Made by a program: the position numbers and the translations under genes. A DNA stretch of 64,000 bases, from positions 377,001 through 441,000 of the forward strand of contig CP050293.1 of NCBI GenBank assembly GCA_014189435.1. Reading direction: 5' to 3'. Below, in pieces: positions 33,828 through 42,914 of the stretch (position 1 is its first letter; every line of letters begins with the position of its first letter). The notes beneath the pieces are model-generated. The model made no database searches, had not been told where the DNA came from, and saw only the letters and a list, made by a program, of their open reading frames with translations. This stretch comes from Mesorhizobium loti. GTDB lineage: Bacteria; Pseudomonadota; Alphaproteobacteria; Rhizobiales; Rhizobiaceae.

Positions 33828-36731
33828 ATGAAGCGGGTTTTCCTGGCGTTCACGGTGGTGCTCGCGGTCTTGAGCGGGGCGTGGGTATCCGCGCAAGCCG
33901 AGCCGATCGTCACCTATGCGCTCGACAACGGGCTGCAGGTGGTGCTGGTGCCAGACCATCGCGCGCCGAAGGTGGTGATGAACCTGCGCTACCGCGTCGG
34001 CTCGATGAATGAACCGGCGGGCCGCTCGGGTTTCGCGCATCTGTTCGAGCACCTGATGTTTTCCGGCACACCGGCCTGGCCGAACGTGTTCGGCGCGCAT
34101 GCAGCACTCGGCAACGAGATCAATGCATGGACCACCGAGGACGGCACCGTGTTCTATGTCGATGGGCTGTCGTCCTCGCTGCCGATGATCCTGTCGCTGG
34201 AGGCCGACCGCATGGCCAATCTCGGCCGCTCGGTAACGCAGGCCAAGCTCGACCTGCAACGCTCCGTGGTCAAGAACGAGATGCGCCAGAACGTGCTCGA
34301 CAAGGCCGGCGCCTCCGGCTGGGAGGCCTTCTGGTCCGGGTTGTTCCCGAAGCCGCATCCCTATAGCCGCATGGTGATCGGCTCGGTCGCCGACCTCGAT
34401 GCGGCGACGCTCGACGACGTGCGCGGTTTCTTCAACACCTATTACCTGCCCAACAATGCGGTGCTGGTGCTGGTCGGCGACCTCAAGGTCGATGACGCCA
34501 AAGCGCTGATTGCCGACACGTTCGGCCTTGTGCCGCGCGGCGCCGACGTGGCGCGGCCGGCAGTGCCTGAGCCGACGCAGGCCCGGCTCAAGCTGGAACT
34601 CGAGGATCGTGTGCCAAGCCCCGTGGTGGTGGTCGGCTTCAGCGGCCCGGCGGCGCAATCATCAGACAATGGCGCGCTCAGCATCGTCGCCGAACTGCTC
34701 GGCAATGGCGAGTATGGTTTTCTGCGCAACCGGCTGGTCTCGGAGCAGGGTGTTGCCACCTACGCCAGCGCGGGCTGGACGGGCGGCTTGCTCGGCGGCC
34801 GTTTCACCTTCGAGGCGGGCGCGGCGGCAGGCGTCACACCCGAAGCGCTCGAGAGCGCGATGAAATCGGCATTCGCGGATTTCCAGAAGACGCCGCTCGA
34901 TCCGGTGGACGTGGATCGCGCGCGAAATGGCATCTTGCTGGCCACGCGGCTCGGTAGCGAGGCGCTCAAGGACCGCGCCGGCACGGTTTCCTACAATGCC
35001 GACATTCTCGGTGATGCGCAGAGCGCGCTGGTCGACGATCCGCGCGTCAAGAATGCCAGCGTTGCGGATATCGAAGCGACGATGAAGCGGCTGCTGAAGC
35101 CGGAAGACGCCAGCGTGCTGGTGCTGAAACCAGGCCCGCGTGGTGGCTATCCCGACGCGCTGATCGGATCGTCGGGCACACCGCAACCTTTTACCGCACC
35201 TGAACGGGCAGCCATCGACATCCCGAAGCACGCGGCCGGAGACGCGCCTTCGGCGGTGTTGCCGGCCATGGAAACGGCGACGCTGTCGAACGGCATCAAG
35301 CTCGTTCACTACACGATGCCGGAAGCACCGATGGTCTATGTGGCGGCCAGCGCCCAGGGCGGCTGGAACAGTGTGCCGGAAGGCAAGGAAGGGGTGCTCG
35401 AACTGGCAGCAAGCATGGCGACGCGTGGCGCCGGCGCGCGCGGCTCGGCCGACTTCGCCAAGGCGACCAGCGATATCGGCGCCGGCATCGGCTACCAGGC
35501 CGGTTATCTGACCACAGCGATGACGCTCGGCGTGCCGCCGGAAAAGCTCGATCAAGGCATTGCCCTGCTTGCCGACGCGGTGCTGAAGCCGCGTTTCGAC
35601 AAGGCCGACTGGACGGTGCTGATGGCGCAGACCGTCGACTGGCTCAACGGCCGTGAGGCGGATCTGCCGGGCGTTGCCGGCCGCGCGGCAAAGGCTGCGC
35701 TTATTCCGCAGGTTCCTGGCAAGGCGGCTGTCGACTGGTCCGCCAAGGCGCTGGCGTCGATCTCGCTTGACGATGCGAGGGCGGCCTTCAAGACGGAGTT
35801 CACGCCGAAGGCAGTGACGTTCTACAGCGTCGGTCCAGTACCGGCTGCAACTGTTGCGGCAAGTCTCGAAAAGGCGTTCGGCACATGGGTGGATGACGCT
35901 GGCGGCTATGCTGTCGAGCCATCGCCGGCCGCGCATTTCAACGGCGGTCAGAAGGTGCTGCTGGTGCCCGAACCTGGCGCCAGCCAGTCGGCACTGTTCG
36001 TGGCGCGGCCGGCACCCGGCACGGATGAAGGCGAGCGTGCGGAATCGACCGCGGTCGCCAATCTGCTCGGCGATGATTTTTCCAGCCGGCTGAACTCGGT
36101 GATCCGCGAGGAGAAGGGCTATTCCTATGGCGTGTCGAGCTATCTGCTGAGCCCGATGAAGGCCGGCTCGGGGCTGGTGGTGGCAACCACCGTCGAACGG
36201 GCCAACACAGGTCCGGCGATCACGGAAATCCTCAGAGGCTTTGCCGGCTTGACCACTTTGCCGGTGGTGCAGGACGAGGTCGACCGCACGGTCACCGTCT
36301 ATCGCCGGGCACTGGCCGGATCGGCGGAAACGTCGGCCGGCCTGTTCGGCTCGCTGATCGGCGCGGTCGGCTCCGGTTCGACGCTGGAGGACCAGCAGAA
36401 CCGGATGACGGCGCGCACGAAGCTGACGCTCGACGCGGTGCAGAAACAGGCACTGGCATTGTCGTCGCTCGAGCCGTCGCTGATCGTGGTCGCGGGCGAT
36501 CCGGATGTGGTCATGCCGCAGCTTGCCGCGATCGGCCTTGGGGATGTCGAGATCGTCAAGCGCGACGATGAAGGCGAGCAGACGGCGATGCGAGCGCTTG
36601 ACCTTTTGGGCGGCAAGCAGCAAGCCCCGCTGTCCGCCTCGCCATGGCGGGTCGGTGACGGCGGCACGACGCGGGCGGTGCATTCGTGTACTTCAGCCAG
36701 GGATTGCGGCGCGCAAATTCACGCCGATTGA
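33828..36731 (+). CDS. M16 family (insulinase/pitrilysin-type) zinc metallopeptidase
   Basis: 967 residues from the ATG at 33828 (GGGGGTGATC before it); the longer in-frame extension has no ribosome site. A signal peptide ends near residue 24 (AWVSAQA). The first M16 domain has the inverted zinc motif HLFEH (H71, E74, H75) and a distal glutamate region (LDLQRSVVKNEMRQN). The second domain (about 500-900) lacks the motif and should be the non-catalytic half. It is one polypeptide carrying both halves, as in periplasmic insulinase-like proteases; substrate unknown. The last about 40 residues are atypical and unrelated to the fold. Confidence 0.88.
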   Translation: MKRVFLAFTVVLAVLSGAWVSAQAEPIVTYALDNGLQVVLVPDHRAPKVVMNLRYRVGSMNEPAGRSGFAHLFEHLMFSGTPAWPNVFGAHAALGNEINAWTTEDGTVFYVDGLSSSLPMILSLEADRMANLGRSVTQAKLDLQRSVVKNEMRQNVLDKAGASGWEAFWSGLFPKPHPYSRMVIGSVADLDAATLDDVRGFFNTYYLPNNAVLVLVGDLKVDDAKALIADTFGLVPRGADVARPAVPEPTQARLKLELEDRVPSPVVVVGFSGPAAQSSDNGALSIVAELLGNGEYGFLRNRLVSEQGVATYASAGWTGGLLGGRFTFEAGAAAGVTPEALESAMKSAFADFQKTPLDPVDVDRARNGILLATRLGSEALKDRAGTVSYNADILGDAQSALVDDPRVKNASVADIEATMKRLLKPEDASVLVLKPGPRGGYPDALIGSSGTPQPFTAPERAAIDIPKHAAGDAPSAVLPAMETATLSNGIKLVHYTMPEAPMVYVAASAQGGWNSVPEGKEGVLELAASMATRGAGARGSADFAKATSDIGAGIGYQAGYLTTAMTLGVPPEKLDQGIALLADAVLKPRFDKADWTVLMAQTVDWLNGREADLPGVAGRAAKAALIPQVPGKAAVDWSAKALASISLDDARAAFKTEFTPKAVTFYSVGPVPAATVAASLEKAFGTWVDDAGGYAVEPSPAAHFNGGQKVLLVPEPGASQSALFVARPAPGTDEGERAESTAVANLLGDDFSSRLNSVIREEKGYSYGVSSYLLSPMKAGSGLVVATTVERANTGPAITEILRGFAGLTTLPVVQDEVDRTVTVYRRALAGSAETSAGLFGSLIGAVGSGSTLEDQQNRMTARTKLTLDAVQKQALALSSLEPSLIVVAGDPDVVMPQLAAIGLGDVEIVKRDDEGEQTAMRALDLLGGKQQAPLSASPWRVGDGGTTRAVHSCTSARDCGAQIHAD

Positions 36732-36741
36732 TCGGTTCTAG

Positions 36742-36769
36742 GCGCGGCCGCCGGCCGCGCTCAAATTTT
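36742..36769 (+). terminator. Terminator downstream of the M16 peptidase gene
   Basis: A perfect 8-bp GC stem (GCGCGGCC at 36742-36749 with 36753-36760) and 3-base loop is followed by TCAAATTTTA. It starts 10 bases after the stop and ends 25 bases before the next start, so it could separate the peptidase from the TMEM43-like gene. Confidence 0.6.
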
Positions 36770-36794
36770 AGCACCAGTGGTTTCGGGGGAAACA

Positions 36795-37988
36795 ATGAGC
36801 GATTCATTTCGGGAAGTTACATCTGTCTCGTGGTTCGGGCGGATCAAGCGCGCGGTCGGCGGGGTCATCTTCGGCCTGCTTCTGGTCGTGCTGATGGTGA
36901 TCGGGCTGTTCTGGAACGAGGGCCGCGCCGTGCAGACGGCGCGCTCGCTGGCCGAAGGGGCCGGCGCCGTCGTTTCGGCCAGCGCCGACAGCGTCGATGC
37001 CGCCAATGACGGAAAGCTGGTGCATGTCAGCGGCCCGGTGACGGCAGACAGCGGTCTCGCCGATCCGGATTTCGGCATTGCGGCGCAAGGGCTACGGCTG
37101 TCGCGCAGCACCGAGATGTACCAGTGGAAGGAAGAGTCCAAATCCGAGACCACCAAGAAGCTTGGCGGTGGTGAGGAGACGGTGACCACCTACAGCTATT
37201 CGAAGGTGTGGGACGACAGCCAGATCGACTCTTCGGATTTCAAGAAGCCGGACGGCCACCAGAATCCACCGATGGCGATCCACAGCCGGACCTTCCAGAT
37301 ACCGCAGGGCAAGCTCGTCGCCTTCGATCTCGACACGCCGGTGCTTGATCGCATCGAGGGTGACAAGGCGTACTCGCTGTCGTCCGATCAGTCGGCCGCG
37401 ATCAAGGCCGCCTATACCGGGGCAAAGCCGCTCAGCATCGTCGACGGCAAGATCTATCTCGGCGCCGACACCACAACGCCGGCGCTGGGCGACTACCGCA
37501 TCGGCTACGAATTGGCGCCGCTTGGCGTGGTCAGCATCGTCGCGCGGCAGGCCGGCAGCCGGTTCGAACCTTACCAGACAGAGGCCGGCGATGCGTTGCT
37601 GATGGTCGATACGGGTGCGGTGCCGGCCGACAAGATGTTCGCCGAGGCGGTCAGCGCAAACACGCTGATCACCTGGCTGCTGCGCGCCGCCGGCCTGCTG
37701 TTGCTGACCATCGGCTTTGCCCTGTTCCTCAGCCCGATCGGCGTGATCCTCGACGTCATCCCGTTCCTCGGCAGCATGGCGCGGATGGGAACCGGCATCA
37801 TCGCCTTCTTCCTGGCGATCCTGGTCGGCACGACGACGATTGCCATTGCCTGGTTCTGGTATCGGCCGGTTCTGGCGGTGGGCATCCTTGCGGCCGGCGT
37901 CATCGCGGCAGCGGCGGTCTACTATCTCGGCCGCTCGCGCAAGGCAGTCGCGCCAGTTACGGTACCGAGCACCGGGGCGGCAAGCTAG
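36795..37988 (+). CDS. TMEM43-family membrane protein
   Basis: 397 residues from the ATG at 36795 (GGGGGAAACA upstream). There is one membrane helix near the N-terminus (VGGVIFGLLLVVLMVIGLFW, about 20-40), then a large extracytoplasmic region (about 45-285) with VHVSGPVTADSGLADPDFGI and YQWKEESKSETTKKLGGGEE. Three membrane helices follow at the C-terminus (LLRAAGLLLLTIGFALFLSP, IIAFFLAILVGTTTIAIAWF, AVGILAAGVIAAAAVYYLG). This is the layout of TMEM43/LUMA, known in animals and scattered bacteria; the bacterial function is not established. A strong terminator follows. Confidence 0.8.
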   Translation: MSDSFREVTSVSWFGRIKRAVGGVIFGLLLVVLMVIGLFWNEGRAVQTARSLAEGAGAVVSASADSVDAANDGKLVHVSGPVTADSGLADPDFGIAAQGLRLSRSTEMYQWKEESKSETTKKLGGGEETVTTYSYSKVWDDSQIDSSDFKKPDGHQNPPMAIHSRTFQIPQGKLVAFDLDTPVLDRIEGDKAYSLSSDQSAAIKAAYTGAKPLSIVDGKIYLGADTTTPALGDYRIGYELAPLGVVSIVARQAGSRFEPYQTEAGDALLMVDTGAVPADKMFAEAVSANTLITWLLRAAGLLLLTIGFALFLSPIGVILDVIPFLGSMARMGTGIIAFFLAILVGTTTIAIAWFWYRPVLAVGILAAGVIAAAAVYYLGRSRKAVAPVTVPSTGAAS

Positions 37989-37990
37989 AT

Positions 37991-38029
37991 CGAACGCCGA
38001 ACGGCTACCGCCGTTCGGCGTTCGTTTTT
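37991..38029 (+). terminator. Strong rho-independent terminator after the TMEM43-like gene
   Basis: A perfect 15-bp stem (37991-38005 with 38010-38024), loop TACC, is followed directly by TTTTT (38025-38029). It sits between two convergent genes; the T-run favours termination on the plus strand. Confidence 0.93.
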
Positions 38030-39059
38030 ACCGATCCTCGAAGCCGGTCAGCACGCCGACTGCGTTGACGCCGATCTCCTCGACGGCATAGCCGCCTTCC
38101 ATCACGAACAGCGTCGGCAAGCCGAGCTTTGCGATGCGGCGGCCGATCTTGGGATAATCAGATGTTTTCAGCTTGAACTGGCTGATCGGGTCTTTCTCGA
38201 ACGTATCAACACCCAGCGAGACGATGACGACATCCGGCGCGTAAGCGGTGAGCCTGGCGCAGGCATCCTCCAGCGAGGCGCTCCAAGTGTTCCAGTCGGT
38301 GCCGAAGGGCATCGGATAATTGATGTTGAAGCCTTCGCCGGCATCGGCGCCGCGTTCGTCGGCATGGCCGAGGAAGAACGGGTACTCGACCATCGGATCG
38401 CCATGCAGGTTGAGCACCTGGACGTCGGCGCGGTCATAGAAGATCTCCTGCGTGCCGTTGCCGTGGTGGTAGTCGACATCGAGGATCGAGATGCGTTTGG
38501 CGCCCTGGTCGCGGAACCATTGCGCGGCGACGGCGGCGTTGTTGATGTAGCAGTAACCGCCCATGAAGCCGGCGCCGGCATGGTGGCCGGGCGGACGGCA
38601 GAGCGCGAAGGCGGAGGCCTCGCCATCCTTGACCAGGTTGGCGGCGGTCAGCGCCACGTCGTAGGAAGACTTGATCGCGGCCCAGGTGCCTTCGACGAAG
38701 GTGGCGCCGGCATCGAAGGAATAATAGCCGAGCAGGGCGTCGATGCGCTTTGGCGGCACGTCGCCGCGCAGGCCTCGCGTCGGCCAGGTGAAGGGCATCG
38801 CCGTGCCCGTGAGGCCTGCTTCCAGCCATTGCGGCCAGACCGTCGGCAGGAAGTCGATGTAGTCTGATTTGTGGATGCGCCTGGCGGCGGCGAGATCGTG
38901 CTCTAGCGGCAGGACGATCGGCCCCAGTTTCTCGCTCTCGACCCGCGCCTTGATGAATTCGGCTCGCGACGGCTTTTCAAAACCCGGCACAATGGCTGAT
39001 GTGACCAGTTCCATCTGGCCGGCATGGCCAGCATGAAGCGGCGAATAGACAGTCTTCAT
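38028..39059 (-). CDS. Acetylpolyamine amidohydrolase / histone deacetylase-family deacetylase
   Basis: 343 residues, the length of the Mycoplana acetylpolyamine amidohydrolase. Active-site features are in place: catalytic histidine pair H159-H160 (LCRPPGHHAGAGFMGGYCYI), the DVDYHHGNGTQEIFY motif giving zinc ligands D196 and H198, and a third ligand D285 (SLGVDTFEKDP), plus MEGGY near the C-terminus. It removes acetyl groups from acetylated polyamines or similar amines in the cytoplasm. It lies next to a TetR gene and 2.7 kb from potABCD, which supports a polyamine substrate. Other small acylated amines are possible. Confidence 0.88.
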   Translation of the reverse strand: MKTVYSPLHAGHAGQMELVTSAIVPGFEKPSRAEFIKARVESEKLGPIVLPLEHDLAAARRIHKSDYIDFLPTVWPQWLEAGLTGTAMPFTWPTRGLRGDVPPKRIDALLGYYSFDAGATFVEGTWAAIKSSYDVALTAANLVKDGEASAFALCRPPGHHAGAGFMGGYCYINNAAVAAQWFRDQGAKRISILDVDYHHGNGTQEIFYDRADVQVLNLHGDPMVEYPFFLGHADERGADAGEGFNINYPMPFGTDWNTWSASLEDACARLTAYAPDVVIVSLGVDTFEKDPISQFKLKTSDYPKIGRRIAKLGLPTLFVMEGGYAVEEIGVNAVGVLTGFEDR

Positions 39060-39082
39060 GAAATTCCTCTCGAAATGCGAAA

Positions 39083-39736
39083 TCAGTCAAGGTTGAGATA
39101 GGGGCTCACCAGAGCGAGCCACATGGTTTCCACATCGTCCTCTATGAGGTCGAACGTCCTGCGATCCCTCTTCAGTCCGACCAGCCGGCAGGCGTGCCCG
39201 ACTTCCATCATCACAAGGCCAAGCCGTTTGGCGATCTTGTCTTCGAGAGCAGGATTCACATGCCGCAGCCAGGCGGCGTAAAGCGTGATGATCTGCTCAT
39301 CATATTCGTCCTGGATAGGCCTGAGATCGGCGTTGCCTGAAATGGCCTCGATCACCGGCATCAGGGTCGCGTTTTCGAGATAGATACTGGACGTGTCGAT
39401 AAAGAGCTTGCGCACTTCGCGCCGGAAATCTTCGCGGTTGGTGGGCTGGGGGACCTTGATGCGCCTCTCGATCACCTCCGGAAAGGAGGACAGCCAGCGC
39501 CGGGCGAGGTCCAGAAGAATGGCTTCCTTGTTGGGAAAGTACTGGTAGACCGAACCGACCGACAAGCCCGCGCGCTGCGCGATGGCAAGCGTCGTTGGCG
39601 TCCGGGTTCCTTGCTCCCGCGTCAGGATCAGCGCCGCGTCGAGTATCCGGTCGACAACCTTGCTCGACCGTTGCTGCCGCGGCTGCTTGCGCGGCTCGAG
39701 CGCTATCCTGGTTTTGCGGTCGAGACTGCGCTTCAC
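39083..39736 (-). CDS. TetR-family transcriptional regulator
   Basis: 217 residues if the GTG at 39736 is used (GAGGA 9 bases upstream); ATG starts at 39772 or 39841 would add 12 or 35 residues without a good ribosome site. The HTH is clear: RILDAALILTREQGTRTPTT, then LAIAQRAGLSVGSVYQYFPN, KEAILLDLARRW. The C-terminal ligand-binding domain is helical and of the AcrR type. It is 23 bases upstream of the deacetylase gene on the same strand and divergent from the amidohydrolase gene, so it probably controls both. The effector is unknown; an acylated amine is a guess. Confidence 0.88.
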   Translation of the reverse strand: MKRSLDRKTRIALEPRKQPRQQRSSKVVDRILDAALILTREQGTRTPTTLAIAQRAGLSVGSVYQYFPNKEAILLDLARRWLSSFPEVIERRIKVPQPTNREDFRREVRKLFIDTSSIYLENATLMPVIEAISGNADLRPIQDEYDEQIITLYAAWLRHVNPALEDKIAKRLGLVMMEVGHACRLVGLKRDRRTFDLIEDDVETMWLALVSPYLNLD

Positions 39737-39995
39737 GGCTTGATGTCCTCGTTCCCCGCCCGGTCTCAACATGGTGGGAGCTTGCTGTCCACAATACATT
39801 CCAGATTCGGCATGTTGACAAACGCGAATAATCAGTCGCATTCTTTATCCACGCTGCCTCTTGGGATGACAAGGGGAATTTCCAAGACAGCGCACTGGCA
39901 TTCTTTTTCGCCCATGGCGTCGCTCCGGTGGAGTGGCAGGTCTTTGGACAAGAGGGCTGTTGGTCTCAGTCAGTCGTCAAAAGCGCGGAGTCGCG

Positions 39996-41675
39996 ATGTC
40001 TGTCACAGGTGCGGGTCACAATGCGGATCTGATCGTCATCAACGGTCGTGTACGGACCATGGACGACGACAATCCCGCCGCCGAGGCACTTGCCGTCAAG
40101 GACGGCGCCATCATCGCCATTGGCAGCCGCGCCTCCATCGAAGAGCTCAAGGGACCGGTCACCAAGGTGATCGACGCCAAGGGCGGTTCTGTCGTGCCGG
40201 GCTTCATCGAAGCCCATATGCATCTGTTTTCAGGCGGGGCTGAACTTGCCCACCTTCAGCTCACCGGTATTCACGGGTTCGAGGCGCTGCAAAAGGCGAT
40301 CTGCGATTATGCGCCGACGCGGCCCGATGCGAAGATGCTGGTCGGGCAGGGCGTCGACTACACCGTACTCGGCAGCGAGCGGGTGACGCGTCACCATCTC
40401 GACGCCATTTTGCCCGATCGCCCGTTCTGCATGGCCGCGCCCGACCATCACACCATGTGGGCCAACACCAAGGCGCTGGAAATGGCCGGCATCCTGCAGG
40501 GGCGCACGCTTGGTCCCGGTAATGAGATCGTCATGGGCGATGATGGTCTGGCCGCGGGCGAATTGCGCGAAGGCGAGGCCTTCGGCCCGGTGCTCGACCT
40601 TGCCGGCGAAAGCCGGGTGCGGCTGGGGCTGTCGACCGGCGGCGAGCCGGACCCCATGCCGACGGCGGCCGAGCGGGACGCCGACCGCGACATCATGCGG
40701 CGCGGCCTTGCCTGGTGCTCCCGCCACGGCATCACTTCGATCCAGAACATGGATGGAAACCTCTATCAGCTCGAGCTGCTGGCCGAGATCGAAGCCGAGG
40801 AAGGCTTGCCATGCCGCGTCAAGATCCCGTTCCACTACAAGAATTTCATGACGCTCGACATGCTCGACAAGGCGTCGACGATGGCCGAACGCTACAACAG
40901 CGAATGGCTGTCGTCGGGCATGGTCAAGGTGTTCTACGACGGCGTGCTCGATTCCTGGACGGCTGTGATGGTCGAGCCCTATGCCGACCGGCCCGACTGG
41001 GTGGGCGAGCCTCTGTTCACGCCGCAACAATTCATCGATCTGGCCGTCGCGGTCGACAGACGCGGCCTGCAGATCGCCGTGCATTCCATCGGCGACGGCG
41101 CCGTGCGCGCGGTGCTCGACGGTTATGAGGCGGCGCAAAAGGCGAACGGCAAGCGCGACAGCCGTCACCGGGTCGAGCACATCGAGGTCACCACCACTTC
41201 GGACGTGCCGCGTTTCGCCGAACTCGGTGTGATCGCCTCCATGCAACCGCCGCATCCGCCCGGCGCCATGGATTTTCCGCTGGAGCCGACGGTGTCGCGC
41301 ATCGGGCCGGCGCGCTGGCCGTTGAGCTATGCCTGGCGGACCCTGAAGGATGCCGGCGCGCATGTCGTCTTCGCGTCGGACTGGCCGGTGTCGCCGATCG
41401 ATCCGATCCTGGGCATTCGGGCGGCAGTGTTGCGCAAACCGTGGGCAGACAGCGACCCGGACCAGAGCTTTTCGCTGCATGAAGCGCTCGCCGCATACAC
41501 TGTCGAGGGCGCCTATGCCGAATTCGCCGAGCACCGCAAGGGCACACTGAAGCCCGGTTACATGGCCGATCTGGTTGTTTTGTCGGCGGATATCGAGAAA
41601 ACGGCGCCTGCCGACCTGCACAAGGTGCGGCCGGTGACGACGATCTGTGGCGGCAAGGTCACCTACCAGGCCTGA
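39996..41675 (+). CDS. YtcJ-like metal-dependent amidohydrolase
   Basis: 559 residues from the ATG at 39996 (GCGGAG before it). Amidohydrolase family 3 features: an N-terminal beta part (ADLIVINGRVRTMDDDNPAA), GSVVPGFIEAHMHLFSGG with the HxH metal motif, GLQIAVHSIGDGAVRAVLDG, HRVEHIEVTT, then FASDWPVSPIDPILGI carrying the late aspartate, and ending GYMADLVVLSADI. No signal peptide. Members hydrolyse N-acyl or formamide bonds on varied substrates; the YtcJ group is mostly undefined. Its position between a deacetylase/TetR pair and potABCD suggests an acylated amine or polyamine derivative as substrate (inference). Confidence 0.85.
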   Translation: MSVTGAGHNADLIVINGRVRTMDDDNPAAEALAVKDGAIIAIGSRASIEELKGPVTKVIDAKGGSVVPGFIEAHMHLFSGGAELAHLQLTGIHGFEALQKAICDYAPTRPDAKMLVGQGVDYTVLGSERVTRHHLDAILPDRPFCMAAPDHHTMWANTKALEMAGILQGRTLGPGNEIVMGDDGLAAGELREGEAFGPVLDLAGESRVRLGLSTGGEPDPMPTAAERDADRDIMRRGLAWCSRHGITSIQNMDGNLYQLELLAEIEAEEGLPCRVKIPFHYKNFMTLDMLDKASTMAERYNSEWLSSGMVKVFYDGVLDSWTAVMVEPYADRPDWVGEPLFTPQQFIDLAVAVDRRGLQIAVHSIGDGAVRAVLDGYEAAQKANGKRDSRHRVEHIEVTTTSDVPRFAELGVIASMQPPHPPGAMDFPLEPTVSRIGPARWPLSYAWRTLKDAGAHVVFASDWPVSPIDPILGIRAAVLRKPWADSDPDQSFSLHEALAAYTVEGAYAEFAEHRKGTLKPGYMADLVVLSADIEKTAPADLHKVRPVTTICGGKVTYQA

Positions 41676-41711
41676 CAATGGCATGCGGCTTGCTAGCCGA
41701 AAATAACTGAC

Positions 41712-41763
41712 TGAACTGTGGTTCAATGCCGGGCTTGCCAACCTACCGGCCATGTGGTCACAT
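41712..41763. promoter_or_regulatory. Two short inverted repeats upstream of potA
   Basis: TGAAC-TGTG-GTTCA (41712-41725) and ATGTG-GT-CACAT (41752-41763) lie in the 142-base gap between the amidohydrolase and potA genes, 55-105 bases before the GTG start. Each has 5-bp arms. Either could be an operator, for example for the nearby TetR regulator, but matching sites were not found by eye in front of the TetR gene itself. Confidence 0.3.
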
Positions 41764-41817
41764 CGAACAGGGGAAGAGCTCCGCCAGCAAGAGCGGGGTC
41801 AACAGTGAGGCGTAATC

Positions 41818-42912
41818 GTGCCGGACAAACCGGATCGGAATGCGATTGAAGTAGTAAACGTCAGCAAAATTTTCGGGTCAGGTGAGGGGCAAGTCGCTGC
41901 CCTCGACACGGTCTCGGTATCCATCCGCGAGAACGAGTTTTTCACGTTGCTGGGGCCATCCGGCTGCGGCAAGACGACGTTGCTCAGGCTGATCGCGGGC
42001 TTCGACTTCCCAACCGCCGGTGAAATCCTGCTCTATGGCCAGGACATCGCGCCGCTGCCGCCCTTCAAGCGGCCGGTCAACACCGTTTTCCAGTCCTATG
42101 CGCTGTTCCCGCACATGACGGTCGCCGACAATATCGGCTTTGGCCTGGAAATGCTGGGCAAGCCGAAGGCAGAGATCAAGGCGCGCGTCGCCGAGATGCT
42201 GAAGCTGGTCAAGATGGAGGCACTCGCCGGTCGTCGCACCAGCCAGATCTCCGGCGGCCAGCAGCAGCGCGTGGCGCTGGCCCGGGCGCTCGCGCCGCAG
42301 CCGAAAGTATTGCTGCTCGACGAACCCTTGTCGGCGCTCGACTACAAGCTGCGCAAGGAGATGCAGATCGAATTGAAGCGGCTGCAGCACGAGACCGGCA
42401 TCACCTTCATCTTCGTCACCCACGACCAGGAAGAAGCGCTGACTATGTCGGACCGCATCGCGGTGATGTCGTCGGGCAAGATCCTGCAAGTCGGCTCGCC
42501 CTGGGATATCTACGACAAGCCGGCGGAACGCTTCGTCGCCGACTTCATCGGCGAAACCAACTTCCTCACCGCCGCCATATCAGGCATCGGCAACGGCAAG
42601 GCGCGCGCGACGCTCAAATCCGGCACGACCATCGAGGCGACCGTTGCAGAAGGCTTCCAGCCGAAGGACAACGCCACCGTGGTGGTGAGGCCCGAGCATG
42701 CCAAGCTGACCAACAGCAAGGGCGACTTGTCGGGCACGGTCGAGAACGTCGTCTATTTCGGCACCGATACGCATATCCATGTCCAGCTCGACAGCGGTGA
42801 GGACTTCACCGTTCGCCAGCAGAACACACGCAGCGCCGGCTGCGGTTTCGAGCGTGGCGACAAGGTCGGTATCCTGATCGGCAACGATGCCGCGCAAGTG
42901 CTGAAGGACTGA
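41818..42912 (+). CDS. potA: Spermidine/putrescine-type ABC transporter ATP-binding protein
   Basis: 364 residues, GTG start with GAGG upstream. Walker A is GPSGCGKTT (46-54), the Q-loop lies in [12 protein letters not shown], the signature is SGGQQQ (145-150), Walker B is VLLLDEP (164-170) and the H-loop is H202 ([10 protein letters not shown]). The C-terminal TOBE-type region (about 285-355) binds ligand or regulator. This is the PotA/CysA-like subfamily that powers polyamine uptake. It is followed by potB after 2 bases, starting a four-gene operon. Confidence 0.92.
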   Translation: MPDKPDRNAIEVVNVSKIFGSGEGQVAALDTVSVSIRENEFFTLLGPSGCGKTTLLRLIAGFDFPTAGEILLYGQDIAPLPPFKRPVNTVFQSYALFPHMTVADNIGFGLEMLGKPKAEIKARVAEMLKLVKMEALAGRRTSQISGGQQQRVALARALAPQPKVLLLDEPLSALDYKLRKEMQIELKRLQHETGITFIFVTHDQEEALTMSDRIAVMSSGKILQVGSPWDIYDKPAERFVADFIGETNFLTAAISGIGNGKARATLKSGTTIEATVAEGFQPKDNATVVVRPEHAKLTNSKGDLSGTVENVVYFGTDTHIHVQLDSGEDFTVRQQNTRSAGCGFERGDKVGILIGNDAAQVLKD

Positions 42913-42914
42913 TC

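Noticed and set aside
33614..33913. Possible 99-codon minus-strand gene in the visN/M16 gap
   Set aside because: Overlaps the start and signal peptide of the M16 gene in antisense and has low-quality composition.
34662..36683. 673-codon minus-strand frame opposite the M16 peptidase gene
   Set aside because: Antisense of a clear M16 protein; arginine/histidine-rich shadow composition.
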